A stretch of 64,000 nucleotides of DNA from assembly GCA_963751615.1 (NCBI GenBank), contig CAVVVG010000007.1, positions 248,001 through 312,000 on the forward strand, given 5' to 3'. This document shows positions 26,784-36,281 of the stretch, one piece after another. The notes under the pieces were generated by a model. The model was not told the DNA's origin and did not search any database. It saw nothing but the letters and a program-made list of their open reading frames with translations. This DNA comes from Palsa-892 sp963751615. GTDB lineage: Bacteria; Pseudomonadota; Alphaproteobacteria; Rhizobiales; Xanthobacteraceae. The first letter of the stretch is position 1; every line of letters begins with the position of its first letter. Made by a program: the position numbers and the translations under genes.

Positions 26784-29531
26784 TCATTCAGCCGGTTGCC
26801 GGGCAGGCGGCAGCAAGCGGCCACGTTCGATGTCGTGCAGCAGGCCGCCTCGGCGAGTGTAGAAGCCCCAGGTGAGGGCCAGGCAGGTGAAGTAGAAAGC
26901 CAAAAAACACCACAGCGCCATCTCCGGCCCGCCAGTCAGCGAGATCGACGTGCCATAGCTCTTCGGAATGAAGAAGGCGCCATAGGCCGCAATTGCCGAG
27001 GTGAAACCGATGATCGCCGCGGACTCCATCTCAGCCTGCTTCTGCCGCGCAGTCGGGCTCATGCCGGGCTCGAGCCGCGGAATTTCCGCGCGCATGATCG
27101 CCGGGATCATCTGGAAGGTGGATGCGTTGCCCACACCTGTCGCGAAGAACAGGATCATGAACATCGCAAAAAATCCCCAGAATGCGCCCGGCTGATCCTT
27201 GATGCCGAGGAAGTACAGAACGCCCGCGACCGCCGCGATCATCAATGTAAACACCCAGAATGTAACACGACCGCCGCCATAGCGATCCGACAGCCAGCCA
27301 GTCGCCGAGCGCGATAGCGCGCCGACCAGCGGCCCGAGGAAGATGAATTTGAGCGAATCGACCTGTGGAAATTGAGTTTTGGCCAGAAGCGGAAAACCCG
27401 CCGAATAGCCGATGAACGAGCCGAAGGTTCCAGTGTAGAGCCAGCACATCAGCCAATTATGCTTGCGCCTGAAGATTACCGCTTGATCGGCTAAGGAGGC
27501 CCGCATATCGGCGATGTCGTTCATACCAAACCAGGCCGCGAAGGCCGACGCGGCGATGAACGGCACCCAGATGAAACCGGCGTTCTGCAGCCAGAGTTTT
27601 GTTGTTCCGCTGGCATCGGTGGTGACCTGCGGATCGCCGCCGAGCCAACCGAACACGCCCGTCGTAATGATCAGCGGAATGACAAACTGTACCACGCTCA
27701 CGCCGAGGTTGCCGAGCCCAGCGTTGAGTGCGAGAGCGTTCCCCTTCTCTGCCTTTGGGAAGAAGAAGCTGATGTTCGCCATTGAAGAGGCGAAATTGCC
27801 GCCGCCAAAGCCGCACAGGAGTGCAAGCGAAAGGAAGATGATGTACGGAGTGTCAGGGCTCTGCACCGCAAGGCCGATTCCAACCGCTGGGATCATCAGC
27901 GACCAGGTCGCTATCGACGTCCAGAGCCGGCCGCCGAAAATCGGCGGCATGAACGAGTAGAAAATGCGGAGCGTGGCACCGGACAGACCTGGCATCGCCG
28001 CCAGCCAGAATAGCTGATCGGTGGTGAACTTGAAGCCGACCGCCGGCAACTTGGCAACAACGACCGACCACACCATCCAGACTGCAAAGGCAAGCAGCAG
28101 CGCAGGGATCGAGATCCAAAGGTTGCGGCGGGCAATGGCGCGGCCCTTGCTTTGCCAGAACGCTCGATCCTCGGGTTTCCATTCCTCCAGCACGCGTCCG
28201 GAGAGCGCGCCGACGTGTTCCTTTTCGTGGATTGGAACCATTTCCGGGAACTCGGGCAACTTGCGAAGCCCGGGCTCCAGAGCCTCGCGTTCCATACGCT
28301 GGACGGCGAGATGCATCCAGAGAAGTGAAACGCTAGCAACAAGGAACAGCAACATAAAGCAGCTGGTCCAAATGCCAGTGAGGTCGTTCAGCACGCCGAA
28401 GGCAATCGGCAGGACGAAACCGCCGAGACCGCCGATCATGCCGACGAGCCCACCCACCGCGCCGACATTGTTCGGATAATAGACAGGGATGTGCTTATAG
28501 ACCGCGGCCTTGCCCAGGCTCATGAAGAAGCCGAGCACGAAAATGAGGCAGGTGAAGGTGACGACTCCGGTAGCCATGTGAAAGTGGATCGGGCCTTTCG
28601 TTGCCTGCACGATGTAATCGGTGGGCGGATACGCCAAAATGAAAGTGATCAGCACCGACACACCGAACATCCAGTACATGATGCGGCGGGCGCCGTACTT
28701 GTCAGATAGGTGTCCACCATAGGCGCGGAACAGACTTGCCGGAATCGAATAGGCGGCGCCCAGCATGCCGGCGGTTTCGATGTCGAGCTTGTAGACGCCG
28801 ATCAGATAACGCGGTAGCCACAATGCTAGAGCAACGAACGCGCCGAAGGAGAAGAAATAATAAAGTGCGAATCGCCAAACCTGAACATTTTTGAGCGGCT
28901 CGAGTTCGAGCCAGGTGCTGGGTGGCGGCTGACCCTTGGTGCGTCGCGCTATCACCACGGGATCTTCTTTGGTGGTCAACCAAAAGATAATGCCCATGAT
29001 CGCGATACAAACAGCCCACACCTGCGCGGTTACCTGCCAACCGTAAGCTACAAGCACGAAAGGCGCGATAAACTTGGTCACCGCCGCGCCAACATTGCCG
29101 GCGCCGAAAATGCCGAGCGCGGTACCCTGTTTCTCCGACGGATACCAGCGTGATACATAGGCGATACCAACCGCGAACGAGCCACCGGCAATGCCGACGC
29201 CTAACGCGGCGATCAATATCTGAATGTAAGTAGTCGCATAGGCCAACAGGAACGTAGCGACCGCCGCCGATAACATCACCACCGTATAAACACGGCGCCC
29301 ACCATATTGATCGGTCCAGATGCCGAGGAATATGCGCACCAATGAGCCGGTCAGAATCGGTGTCCCGACGAGCAGGCCAAACTGAGTCTCATTGAGACCG
29401 AGCTCGTCCTTAATGCGCACGCCGATGATGGCAAAAATGGTCCACACCGCAAAACACACGGTGAATGCGATCGTCGACATCCACAGTGCGCTACGTTGGC
29501 CAACGGGATGGACTGCCGTTCCAGATATCAT
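26784..29531 (-). CDS. narK: Fused NarK1-NarK2 nitrate/nitrite transporter
   Basis: A 915-residue protein made of two complete 12-helix MFS modules (about 1-425 and 465-905) joined by a cytoplasmic linker with EALEPGLRKLPEFPEM. Both halves have a nitrate/nitrite-porter signature (GAGNVGAAVTKF and GLGNLGVSVVQF). Similar fusions in Paracoccus pair a proton-nitrate symporter (NarK1) with a nitrate/nitrite antiporter (NarK2). It is first in the nar operon, 13 bp before narG. A degenerate FNR-type site at 29600 fits activation. Confidence 0.94.
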   Translation of the reverse strand: MISGTAVHPVGQRSALWMSTIAFTVCFAVWTIFAIIGVRIKDELGLNETQFGLLVGTPILTGSLVRIFLGIWTDQYGGRRVYTVVMLSAAVATFLLAYATTYIQILIAALGVGIAGGSFAVGIAYVSRWYPSEKQGTALGIFGAGNVGAAVTKFIAPFVLVAYGWQVTAQVWAVCIAIMGIIFWLTTKEDPVVIARRTKGQPPPSTWLELEPLKNVQVWRFALYYFFSFGAFVALALWLPRYLIGVYKLDIETAGMLGAAYSIPASLFRAYGGHLSDKYGARRIMYWMFGVSVLITFILAYPPTDYIVQATKGPIHFHMATGVVTFTCLIFVLGFFMSLGKAAVYKHIPVYYPNNVGAVGGLVGMIGGLGGFVLPIAFGVLNDLTGIWTSCFMLLFLVASVSLLWMHLAVQRMEREALEPGLRKLPEFPEMVPIHEKEHVGALSGRVLEEWKPEDRAFWQSKGRAIARRNLWISIPALLLAFAVWMVWSVVVAKLPAVGFKFTTDQLFWLAAMPGLSGATLRIFYSFMPPIFGGRLWTSIATWSLMIPAVGIGLAVQSPDTPYIIFLSLALLCGFGGGNFASSMANISFFFPKAEKGNALALNAGLGNLGVSVVQFVIPLIITTGVFGWLGGDPQVTTDASGTTKLWLQNAGFIWVPFIAASAFAAWFGMNDIADMRASLADQAVIFRRKHNWLMCWLYTGTFGSFIGYSAGFPLLAKTQFPQVDSLKFIFLGPLVGALSRSATGWLSDRYGGGRVTFWVFTLMIAAVAGVLYFLGIKDQPGAFWGFFAMFMILFFATGVGNASTFQMIPAIMRAEIPRLEPGMSPTARQKQAEMESAAIIGFTSAIAAYGAFFIPKSYGTSISLTGGPEMALWCFLAFYFTCLALTWGFYTRRGGLLHDIERGRLLPPARQPAE

Positions 29532-29599
29532 GCCTATTCCCCAATGAATCGACTTCGAAAGCTTTCATTGAAGAAAACCGCGGAAAATTGCTGACCGCT

Positions 29600-29613
29600 T
29601 TGATTAATCACAA
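29600..29613. promoter_or_regulatory. Degenerate FNR/NarR-type site upstream of narK
   Basis: TTGATTAATCACAA has a perfect left half and one mismatch in the right half. The centre is 75 bp before the narK ATG, a good class II position with a 34-nt leader. It may be read by the NarR-like protein encoded next door rather than FixK. Confidence 0.5.
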
Positions 29614-29699
29614 TCGACCATGTAGCTTTATTTGATAAGCTAAGGCCTTATATAGATTGGAGATTTTACCGCACTTGTTGATCGAAGAGTAATCTCCAA

Positions 29700-29713
29700 T
29701 TGATATTGATCAA
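29700..29713. promoter_or_regulatory. FixK/FNR-type box directly upstream of narR-like gene
   Basis: TTGATATTGATCAA. The centre is only 40.5 bp before the ATG at 29747, which places the expected transcript start at the ATG itself. Confidence 0.7.
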
Positions 29714-29746
29714 TTTAGCTTCGATCTCTCAGACTAATATTTTTCT

Positions 29747-30436
29747 ATGCACCGCTCTGAACGCCAAATCATCCGCAAACTCCCTCTTTTCAAAGATATG
29801 ACCGATGCTCATTTTGATCGTTTGGTTAGAGATAGTTTCTTGCAAAGATTCCCTGGGCACACAGATCTAATCTTCGAAGGAGATAGGCCCGACTTTCTTC
29901 AGGTCGTCGTCGAGGGGCTCGTCGAGCTCTTCACCGCCTATGATGCAAGAGAGGTCACGATCGACATCATTCAGCCGGTGACAACCTTCATTCTCGCTGC
30001 CGTGATCCGTGATGAAGTCTATCTAAAGTCAGCGCGCACCCTCGTTCCCTCCCGCATTCTTATGATTCCTGCATCCACGGTCCGCGAGGTGTTTGGGCGA
30101 GATGCTTCATTCGCTCGCGCAGTCGTCAATGAACTTGCTTTGCGATATCGCGTGATTGTTCGGACTCTAAAGAGCGACAGACTGCGGTCCGGTACAGAGC
30201 GCCTCGTAAGTTGGATCCTTCGGACGGATCGCGCCCAGGGAGGTCGCGGTCGTGTTAAGTTGCCTTTTGACAAACGTACGCTTGCTTCACAATTAGGCAT
30301 GACAGCGGAAAATCTGTCGCGAAGCTTCGCATCTTTAAAGAAACACGGCGTCACTACTCGCGGGCGAGATATTCTAATCACAAATCGCAAGTCGCTCAGA
30401 GGTCTGTCTAGACCGCGTCAACTGATTGACGGATGA
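29747..30436 (+). CDS. CRP/FNR-family regulator, NarR-like
   Basis: A 229-residue CRP-type protein with a beta-roll sensor (about 20-125) and a winged HTH (AENLSRSFASLKKHGV). It lacks FNR-type Cys ligands. The sensor part (VTIDIIQPVTTFILAAVI) resembles NarR/NnrR-group regulators. In Paracoccus, NarR controls narKGHJI in response to nitrate or nitrite. Divergence from the nar operon supports that role. No Shine-Dalgarno sequence is seen before the ATG, and the FixK-type box predicts a leaderless mRNA. Confidence 0.85.
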   Translation: MHRSERQIIRKLPLFKDMTDAHFDRLVRDSFLQRFPGHTDLIFEGDRPDFLQVVVEGLVELFTAYDAREVTIDIIQPVTTFILAAVIRDEVYLKSARTLVPSRILMIPASTVREVFGRDASFARAVVNELALRYRVIVRTLKSDRLRSGTERLVSWILRTDRAQGGRGRVKLPFDKRTLASQLGMTAENLSRSFASLKKHGVTTRGRDILITNRKSLRGLSRPRQLIDG

Positions 30437-30668
30437 TATCATTGATATCGTCGACCTTCATTTCATTGAGCCTCGTAAAATCAATTTTCTAACTTTTTGG
30501 TAGAAATCGAGGATATCCAAGGTCGACGCCAGTCGAGCACCTCCCGAAGTTTTCCAACTCGAAAGAACTTTGACCTTGCGATAACAATGATCTAACAAAT
30601 CATTCGATGGCGGCCGTGAGAATATTCTTTGCTAATGTCAAAAATGAAAATCGTCGCGCGCGGTCAGC

Positions 30669-31355
30669 ATGACTGAATTCCTCGCAGCAATCATCTTGTT
30701 CCTGCTCGCTCATATCATTCCACCAATACCGATGGCGCGGCGGTTTCTGATTAGTTTGGTAGGACAGCGAGCCTACATAGTCGCCTATTCATTTTTGTCA
30801 TTAGCGTTGATTGTTTGGGTGATCGTAGCGGCCCGACGCGCTCCCCATATCGCACTATGGCCCAGCCAAATATGGCACGCATATGTACCCCTGATAATGA
30901 TGCCTTTTGCAATTTGGTTCATCGTTGGCGGGCTGGCTGAACCCAATCCACTTTCGATTTCGTTTTACTCGAAGACTGTGACCGAGCTTAGCCCCATGGC
31001 GCACGTTACCCGTCATCCTGTCTTGTGGGGATTCTTATTATGGGCTCTTAGCCATATCCCTCCAAACGGCAACCTCGTCGCCGTTATACTTTTTGGCGGT
31101 ATGGCCATCCTTGCGGTTGGCGGTTTTTGGCTAGTCGATCGCCGCGCTCGACAACGATTGGGCCCGACAGACTGGCTAGAGCTCGCACGTTCCAGCTCGC
31201 TCATTCCATTTGCTGCAATCGGTCGAGCTTCGATGATGGCGTGGTCGCGCCTTCTTATTTGGGCTGCAGCTGCGATTTTAATTTTTCTTTGGCTAATTCT
31301 GCAAGGGCATGCCCTCCTAATCGGAGTCGATCCGCTATCAAGTATTGGACTGTAA
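30669..31355 (+). CDS. nnrU: NnrU family membrane protein
   Basis: A 228-residue integral membrane protein with about six helices, the NnrU-type HVTRHPVLWGFLLWALSHIPPNGN motif split between helices 3 and 4, and the GPTDWLELARSSSLIPF segment near the end. NnrU is found beside nitric-oxide and denitrification genes; its molecular role is unclear, perhaps heme or NO-related. It is transcribed away from narR after 232 bp that hold a weak GTCGACCTT/AAGGTCGAC inverted repeat. Confidence 0.85.
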   Translation: MTEFLAAIILFLLAHIIPPIPMARRFLISLVGQRAYIVAYSFLSLALIVWVIVAARRAPHIALWPSQIWHAYVPLIMMPFAIWFIVGGLAEPNPLSISFYSKTVTELSPMAHVTRHPVLWGFLLWALSHIPPNGNLVAVILFGGMAILAVGGFWLVDRRARQRLGPTDWLELARSSSLIPFAAIGRASMMAWSRLLIWAAAAILIFLWLILQGHALLIGVDPLSSIGL

Positions 31356-31400
31356 AAAAAGACTGGACATGACTGTTAAATGAAGACTGCTTCAATGGGA

Positions 31401-32384
31401 TTACGGAACAATCACCGCGGCTCCCAGCAGGCTCCCATCACGTAAATCCGAGAGCGCCTCATTTGCCGCCGCTAATTTATAATGCGTCGTGCTTGTAATT
31501 ATTCCGACTTTCGGCGCAAACGTGAGAAAATCAATTGCATCCTGCCGTGTCAGATTGGCGACAGATTTGATTTGTCGCTCTTCCCATAAAAGGTGATACG
31601 GAAAACTTGGAATATCGCTCATATGGATGCCACCACAGACGAGGATACCGCCTTTTTTTAAATTCTTTAGCGCTGCCGGAACCAAAGACCCAACCGGCGC
31701 AAATATAATCGCTGCATCGAGAGGCGCGGGAGATTCGTCATCAGATCCGCCCGCCCATTTGGCTCCCAGCGAAAGCGCAAATTCCTGCGCAGATTTATCC
31801 TGCGGACGGGTAAAGGCGTAAATATCACGCCCCTGCCATTTGCAAACCTGAGCTAGGATATGCGCGGCTGCCCCAAAACCGTAAATTCCAATTGACTGCG
31901 CTGGTCCAGCAGCGACTAAAGAACGCCACCCAATCAGTCCCGCACACATCAGCGGCGCCGCAGCGACTGGATCGCCAAACTTTTGCAGGTCGAAAATATA
32001 AGCCGCGTCAGCGATCACATGGGTGGCAAAACCACCGTCACGAGTGTAGCCAGTAAAAAGTGGCTGATCGCATAAATTCTCTCTTCCCGAAGCACAATAA
32101 CTACACCGCCCGCACGTGTGGCCGAGCCAAGGCACGCCCACAAGTTGATTGATTCTGAATCCACTTACATCAGCCCCGAACAAGTCAATGCGACCAACAA
32201 TTTCGTGACCTGGGATTAATGGCGTTCTTGGATTCTTTAGGTCACCATCGACAACATGCAAATCAGTTCGGCACACGCCGCAAGCCTCAATCTTCAGCCG
32301 TACCTCCCCACTTCCAGGTTCGGGTTCTGGCCGCACCTCAAGGCGAAGAGGCTTTCCGACTTTGTCCAACACCATCGCTTCCAT
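31401..32384 (-). CDS. Zinc-dependent alcohol dehydrogenase
   Basis: A 327-residue medium-chain dehydrogenase of the AdhA/AdhP type. The GroES-like half has the catalytic-zinc ligands (CGVCRTDLH, GHEIVG) and the structural four-Cys lobe (CGRCSYCASGRENLC). The nucleotide half has GIYGFGAAAH. It would interconvert alcohols and aldehydes with NAD(H). The ATG at 32384 is preferred to the TTG at 32390. Related genes often sit in low-oxygen USP islands, but I see no clear FixK box upstream. Confidence 0.9.
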   Translation of the reverse strand: MEAMVLDKVGKPLRLEVRPEPEPGSGEVRLKIEACGVCRTDLHVVDGDLKNPRTPLIPGHEIVGRIDLFGADVSGFRINQLVGVPWLGHTCGRCSYCASGRENLCDQPLFTGYTRDGGFATHVIADAAYIFDLQKFGDPVAAAPLMCAGLIGWRSLVAAGPAQSIGIYGFGAAAHILAQVCKWQGRDIYAFTRPQDKSAQEFALSLGAKWAGGSDDESPAPLDAAIIFAPVGSLVPAALKNLKKGGILVCGGIHMSDIPSFPYHLLWEERQIKSVANLTRQDAIDFLTFAPKVGIITSTTHYKLAAANEALSDLRDGSLLGAAVIVP

Positions 32385-32633
32385 GATCAATACGACCTAT
32401 TCGCCCCCATGCTGCCTATTTCAGCTACACTCGCAAACAAATCTTCCTGAGCGATCAATCGGCTCCTAAGAACAGTAATTGTAAAAGCCCTTGCTTCGAT
32501 TTCCGCTTTATGGCGTCCGTCAAATCAAAACTTTAAAATCACAATTTACCCGATTAGATTTGTTAAGATCAGACAAAATTCAGTGAAACCTCCACAGCGG
32601 AGAGGCAATTCACCGGTTAATTCATCCGCGCGG

Positions 32634-32900
32634 TTACTCAAGATGCAAACAATTCCAGAAAACTGCGAACAATAAGCCGACCAAGAAGCCAACCATTGCT
32701 GTTAGACAAACCAATCCAATCGCCAAACTAATACTGAAGGGTTGGATAACGTATATTGGTTGAATGAAATGAAGCCAGAAGATGAAATTTATTACAGCCT
32801 GAGCCCATCCCAATGCGACCAAAATAGACCAGCAAAAATGCCAACTCGCGACTAGGATCGCCAATGTCATCGCTGCTTTGATCGGATGGATATATTTCAT
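32634..32900 (-). CDS. Small two-helix membrane protein (88 aa), paralog of 4934-5212
   Basis: MKYIHPIKAAMTLAIL opens the first helix (about residues 8-30); an aromatic loop (FWLHFIQPIYVIQPF) leads to the second helix (about 57-82), ending LLFAVFWNCLHLE. It is the same plan as the protein at 4934-5212. A FixK-type box is centred 72 bp upstream. Function unknown. Confidence 0.8.
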   Translation of the reverse strand: MKYIHPIKAAMTLAILVASWHFCWSILVALGWAQAVINFIFWLHFIQPIYVIQPFSISLAIGLVCLTAMVGFLVGLLFAVFWNCLHLE

Positions 32901-32965
32901 CGCAACGATCTCAACCGGTAATTACTAAGAATAAAGCAACAATAACGCCGCGATCAGAAGGCTAG

Positions 32966-32979
32966 TTGATCTGAATCAA
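32966..32979. promoter_or_regulatory. FixK-type box for the small membrane protein gene
   Basis: TTGATCTGAATCAA, centre 72 bp before the ATG at 32900 on the minus strand. Confidence 0.75.
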
Positions 32980-33061
32980 CGTTAGGGTCCCCCGAATACC
33001 TGGGGTGATTTCCCATCGAGCTGAATTCTGATTGAACGCCGGAAAAGGAGATTTTATAGGG

Positions 33062-33075
33062 TTGATCAAGGTCAA
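33062..33075. promoter_or_regulatory. FixK-type box for the second CBS-BON gene
   Basis: TTGATCAAGGTCAA, centre 53 bp before the ATG at 33122, the shortest clean spacing in the set apart from narR. Confidence 0.75.
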
Positions 33076-33121
33076 AGCTTCGCTTGCAATCGAGAATAAC
33101 AATTCGTGCTTGGAGGATTTT

Positions 33122-33829
33122 ATGCTTGTTATGCATGCGATGACGCCAACGGTGATATCGATTTCACCGGACGATACGATTTTAGATGCTATTAAAAAGA
33201 TGCTGGAATACCGTATCAGCGGTCTTCCTGTCATCGACAAAAATAAGAACCTCATCGGAATTGTGAGTGAAGGTGATTTCCTTCGCCGGATAGAACTTGG
33301 CACAGCGCGTAAACCTGGTCGATGGCTTAGTTTGTTACTCGGGCCTGGTAAACTTGCGAATGAATATGTTCACTCCCATGGGCGAAAAATTGAAGATGTA
33401 ATGACGCCAAATCCTGTGACCGTGACTGAATACGCGTCCCTGGAAGAAGTCGCGAAATTAATGGAACGTAATCGTATAAAACGCCTGCCGGTCATTCGTG
33501 ATAAAATAGTTGTTGGAATGATAACCCGTGCGAATCTGATGAATGTGATTGCAGCAAGAGGGCACGCAATTCCTCCCTTAACGGATGACGATCAATCTAT
33601 TCGTATGAATATTTTGAAAGAAATCGCCAAACAACCGTGGGCGATGATACGTCCCCTAGTTCACGTCTCCGTGCAAAATGGTGTTGTGGAACTTTTGGGA
33701 GGCGTGACAGACGTTCGCCAAGCGGAGGCAATAAAGGTGCTTGCCAAAAACATAAAAGGGGTCAAAGCCATTAAAGACGAAATCATGGTCATTGATCGAG
33801 ACAGTGGCAGCTCATATTCAAGCGCATAA
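33122..33829 (+). CDS. CBS-pair protein with C-terminal BON domain (copy 2)
   Basis: 235 residues, starting MLVMHAMTPTVISISPD, with GGAGG 6 nt before the ATG. CBS1 and CBS2 flank the linker WLSLLLGPGKLANEYVHSHG, and a BON domain closes the protein (VKAIKDEIMVIDRD). The longer frame to 33032 would start inside the FixK-box promoter and is rejected. An APH/P-loop gene follows after 21 bp, likely in the same operon. Confidence 0.88.
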   Translation: MLVMHAMTPTVISISPDDTILDAIKKMLEYRISGLPVIDKNKNLIGIVSEGDFLRRIELGTARKPGRWLSLLLGPGKLANEYVHSHGRKIEDVMTPNPVTVTEYASLEEVAKLMERNRIKRLPVIRDKIVVGMITRANLMNVIAARGHAIPPLTDDDQSIRMNILKEIAKQPWAMIRPLVHVSVQNGVVELLGGVTDVRQAEAIKVLAKNIKGVKAIKDEIMVIDRDSGSSYSSA

Positions 33830-33850
33830 CAGCGACCGTGGTTCCATTCG

Positions 33851-35390
33851 ATGATTACGAATGAGCTTCAGGAGAAAATTTTTTCATTCCTGACCAATCC
33901 AGACACCCATTACGGGCACTCCGTGACGCGCATTGATACGCATGCTGCTTCCGTATTTTTAGCAGGAGATCGCGCCTACAAGGTGAAACGAGCGGTGCGA
34001 TTTCCGTTTTTGGATTATTCTACACTGGAAAGACGACGGACCGCCTGTTTCCGTGAATTGGAGATAAACCGCAGGTTCGCTCCCCATATCTATCTTAACG
34101 TCAGTTCCATTACCGTTAATTCCGACGGTAGTTTCGAATTCGATGGAAAGGGTGAGCCCATAGAATGGGTTGTTGTCATGGAGCGATTCGATGAAAAATC
34201 GACGCTGGATTGTCTGGCGCAGAAAGGATTGATTAGCGATGAACTTGCAGAGCAACTCGGGCAAATGGTTGCGAGACTTCACGCTGACGCGCCGCTTTTT
34301 GATTCCGATCGATGGTTGAAATTTCTTCCCGAGATTATCCTCGACAACGACACGGCGTTGCATCAACGCCACGACTTGTTCGAACTCCAGACAAATTAAT
34401 TTTCTTCGCGATACGTCAAATTCAAATCTCGATCGTATTGCTTTGTTGCTGAAGACCCGTGGGAATTTGGGATTTATACGCGAAGGACATGGCGATCTCC
34501 ATTTGGGAAATATTGCTTTGATTAATGGAGTTGCAATTCCCTTTGATGCGATAGAGTTCGATGCTCTGATCGCAGCAGGCGATGTTTTATATGATCTTTG
34601 CTTTTTGCTAATGGATTTAATCGACCGTGGTCTTTCGGCAAAGGCAAACATTGTTCTAAATCGTTATCTTACAGAAACTAGGCAAAATGCGCATTTGGAT
34701 GGTCTTGCTGCTCTTCCTTTATTTTTATCTCTCCGGGCGTCAATTCGTGCCAAGGTGATGATCGCTCGGCTTGCACAGAAAGCGTCTGGAAATCTTTATC
34801 CGTTCATTGAGCAAGCAAGAATTTATTTTCATCACGCGATAAATTTTCTTTCACCACCCGGCCCTAAGTTGGTGGCGATTGGTGGTTTTTCTGGGACTGG
34901 AAAATCGGCGCTGGCGCGCGGACTGGCACCTCGATTAGCACCCTCCCCCGGCGCCATTATTCTTCGCTCGGATGTTGAAAGAAAATTAATGTTTGGCGTC
35001 ACGGAGAAAACGCAGCTTCCGAGTGAAGCGTATCGTCCTGAGGTCGGTTTTCGTGTCTACGAGTTGCTAGGCGAGAAAGCGCGCAGCGTGGTGTCCACCG
35101 GCCATTCAGTAATTGTAGATGCGGTATTTTCATCTTTTCAAGAACGAAAGGCAATAAGCGCGATTGCTGACGCCTGCAATGTACCCTTTGTTGGTATTTT
35201 TCTTGAGACAGACCTTCAAACTCGTCTCGATCGAGTTAAATCGCGAGTGAATGATGCTTCCGATGCCGACGCGATGATTGCTACACGTCAGGAAGCAATT
35301 GTCGTCGGACCTATGGAATGGCTTCGATTAAATGCTTCCGGTGGCTTGGAAGAAACCATAGCCAGTGCGCTAAGAACTACAAGGATGTGA
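33851..35390 (+). pseudogene. Aminoglycoside-phosphotransferase-like / P-loop ATPase protein, with one-base frameshift
   Basis: Two frames together encode one 512-residue protein of the APH-plus-AAA (Rv2004c-like) family. The first part (33851-34399) has the kinase-like N-lobe (DRAYKVKRAVRFPFLDYSTLERR, WVVVMERF) and ends early at TAA. Skipping one base at 34388 continues SRQINFLRDTSNSNLDRIALLLK and then the phosphotransfer motif GHGDLHLGNIAL. The C-terminal part has a Walker A (GGFSGTGKSAL) and a nucleoside-kinase-like domain. Substrate unknown; antibiotic resistance is not implied. The mycobacterial homolog Rv2004c is in the DosR regulon. The extra base could be a sequencing error. Confidence 0.85.
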
Positions 35391-35430
35391 AACTTAATGC
35401 CAGCTCGAAATTGTACGGCGCATTTTGAAT

Positions 35431-36117
35431 TTAAGCATCCGGACCAATAGGGCGTTTAATCAGACGATCATTGACCGCTTTGACTCCGGCCATGCTTTCA
35501 GCGGCCACACGGACCGCTAGTTTCTCCGCCTCCGAATGCACAATGCCAGATAGCTCAACAACACCACCCTCCACTGACACATTCAACATCTGAGTATGTG
35601 ACCATGGCTGCCTTTCTAAATAAGCCATGATTTTTTTTCGAATAATGGAGTCTTCGATGGGCACATCCAAATGGCTACGCGAGGTTGCGAAGGCGCGCAG
35701 CAAATCCGCGCAACTCACAATTCCAACGAGGCTGCCATTTTCAACAATTGGAACTCGTTTAATGGAGTGCCTATCCAAAAGATCAGCAACCTCTCTCAAT
35801 GAGGTCTCAGGCGTCGCCGTAACGACCTGCTCCGTCATAACTTCACTAACTTTTTGACCCTGTGCTTTTACGTATTCCATTGCCAGAATATGATCGCCGC
35901 TCATCATTCTGAGCCACCATGATTTCCGGCGCTCTGTTGCGGTTTCGTAGCGCCGCATCAAATCGCCCTCACTGATTATTCCGATCAAACGCCCTTTGTC
36001 ATCGACAACAGGGACTGCGCTGATATGGTTTTCAAGCAGAATTTTTGCCGCACCGCCAACCGAAGCATTCTTTTTGATCGTTATTACGGGAGAAATCATT
36101 ACATTCCGCGCGATCAT
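35431..36117 (-). CDS. CBS-pair protein with C-terminal BON domain (copy 3)
   Basis: A 228-residue protein starting MIARNVMISPVITIKKN. CBS1 (AVPVVDDKGRLIGIISEGDLMRR) and CBS2 (RVPIVENGSLVGIVSCADLL) flank a linker divergent from the other copies (WWLRMMSGDHILAMEYVKAQG), followed by a BON domain ending VKAVNDRLIKRPIG. It belongs to a separate branch from copies 1, 2 and 4. Two FixK-type boxes lie 95 and 148 bp upstream. Confidence 0.88.
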   Translation of the reverse strand: MIARNVMISPVITIKKNASVGGAAKILLENHISAVPVVDDKGRLIGIISEGDLMRRYETATERRKSWWLRMMSGDHILAMEYVKAQGQKVSEVMTEQVVTATPETSLREVADLLDRHSIKRVPIVENGSLVGIVSCADLLRAFATSRSHLDVPIEDSIIRKKIMAYLERQPWSHTQMLNVSVEGGVVELSGIVHSEAEKLAVRVAAESMAGVKAVNDRLIKRPIGPDA

Positions 36118-36205
36118 AATTCACTCCATTTTTTATATTTCGCCGAATAAAAAAAATTGGTGCACCTATTAACCTACATTTTTCTCCGATCGAGCCCTGT
36201 GAGCC

Positions 36206-36219
36206 TTGATCTAGCGCAA
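36206..36219. promoter_or_regulatory. FixK-type box, proximal, for CBS-BON copy 3
   Basis: TTGATCTAGCGCAA, centre 95 bp before the ATG at 36117; predicted transcript start near 36171. Confidence 0.65.
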
Positions 36220-36258
36220 CTTCCGATAGTGCCCCGAGCCGTTTTCTTGATCAAATGA

Positions 36259-36272
36259 TTGATGTAAGTCAA
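36259..36272. promoter_or_regulatory. Second FixK-type box, distal, for CBS-BON copy 3
   Basis: TTGATGTAAGTCAA, 53 bp upstream of the proximal box and 10 bp after the end of the PCM-esterase gene. It could be an auxiliary site. Confidence 0.6.
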
Positions 36273-36281
36273 AGCATTTTA

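Noticed and set aside
29630..29660. CTAAGGCCTTAT near narK as a second FixJ-type palindrome
   Set aside because: It matches only the outer bases of the fixK-fixL palindrome and has a different centre; not enough to call a site.
33851..35390. Aminoglycoside resistance gene
   Set aside because: The phosphotransferase fold here belongs to the APH-plus-P-loop family of unknown substrate, so resistance is not supported.
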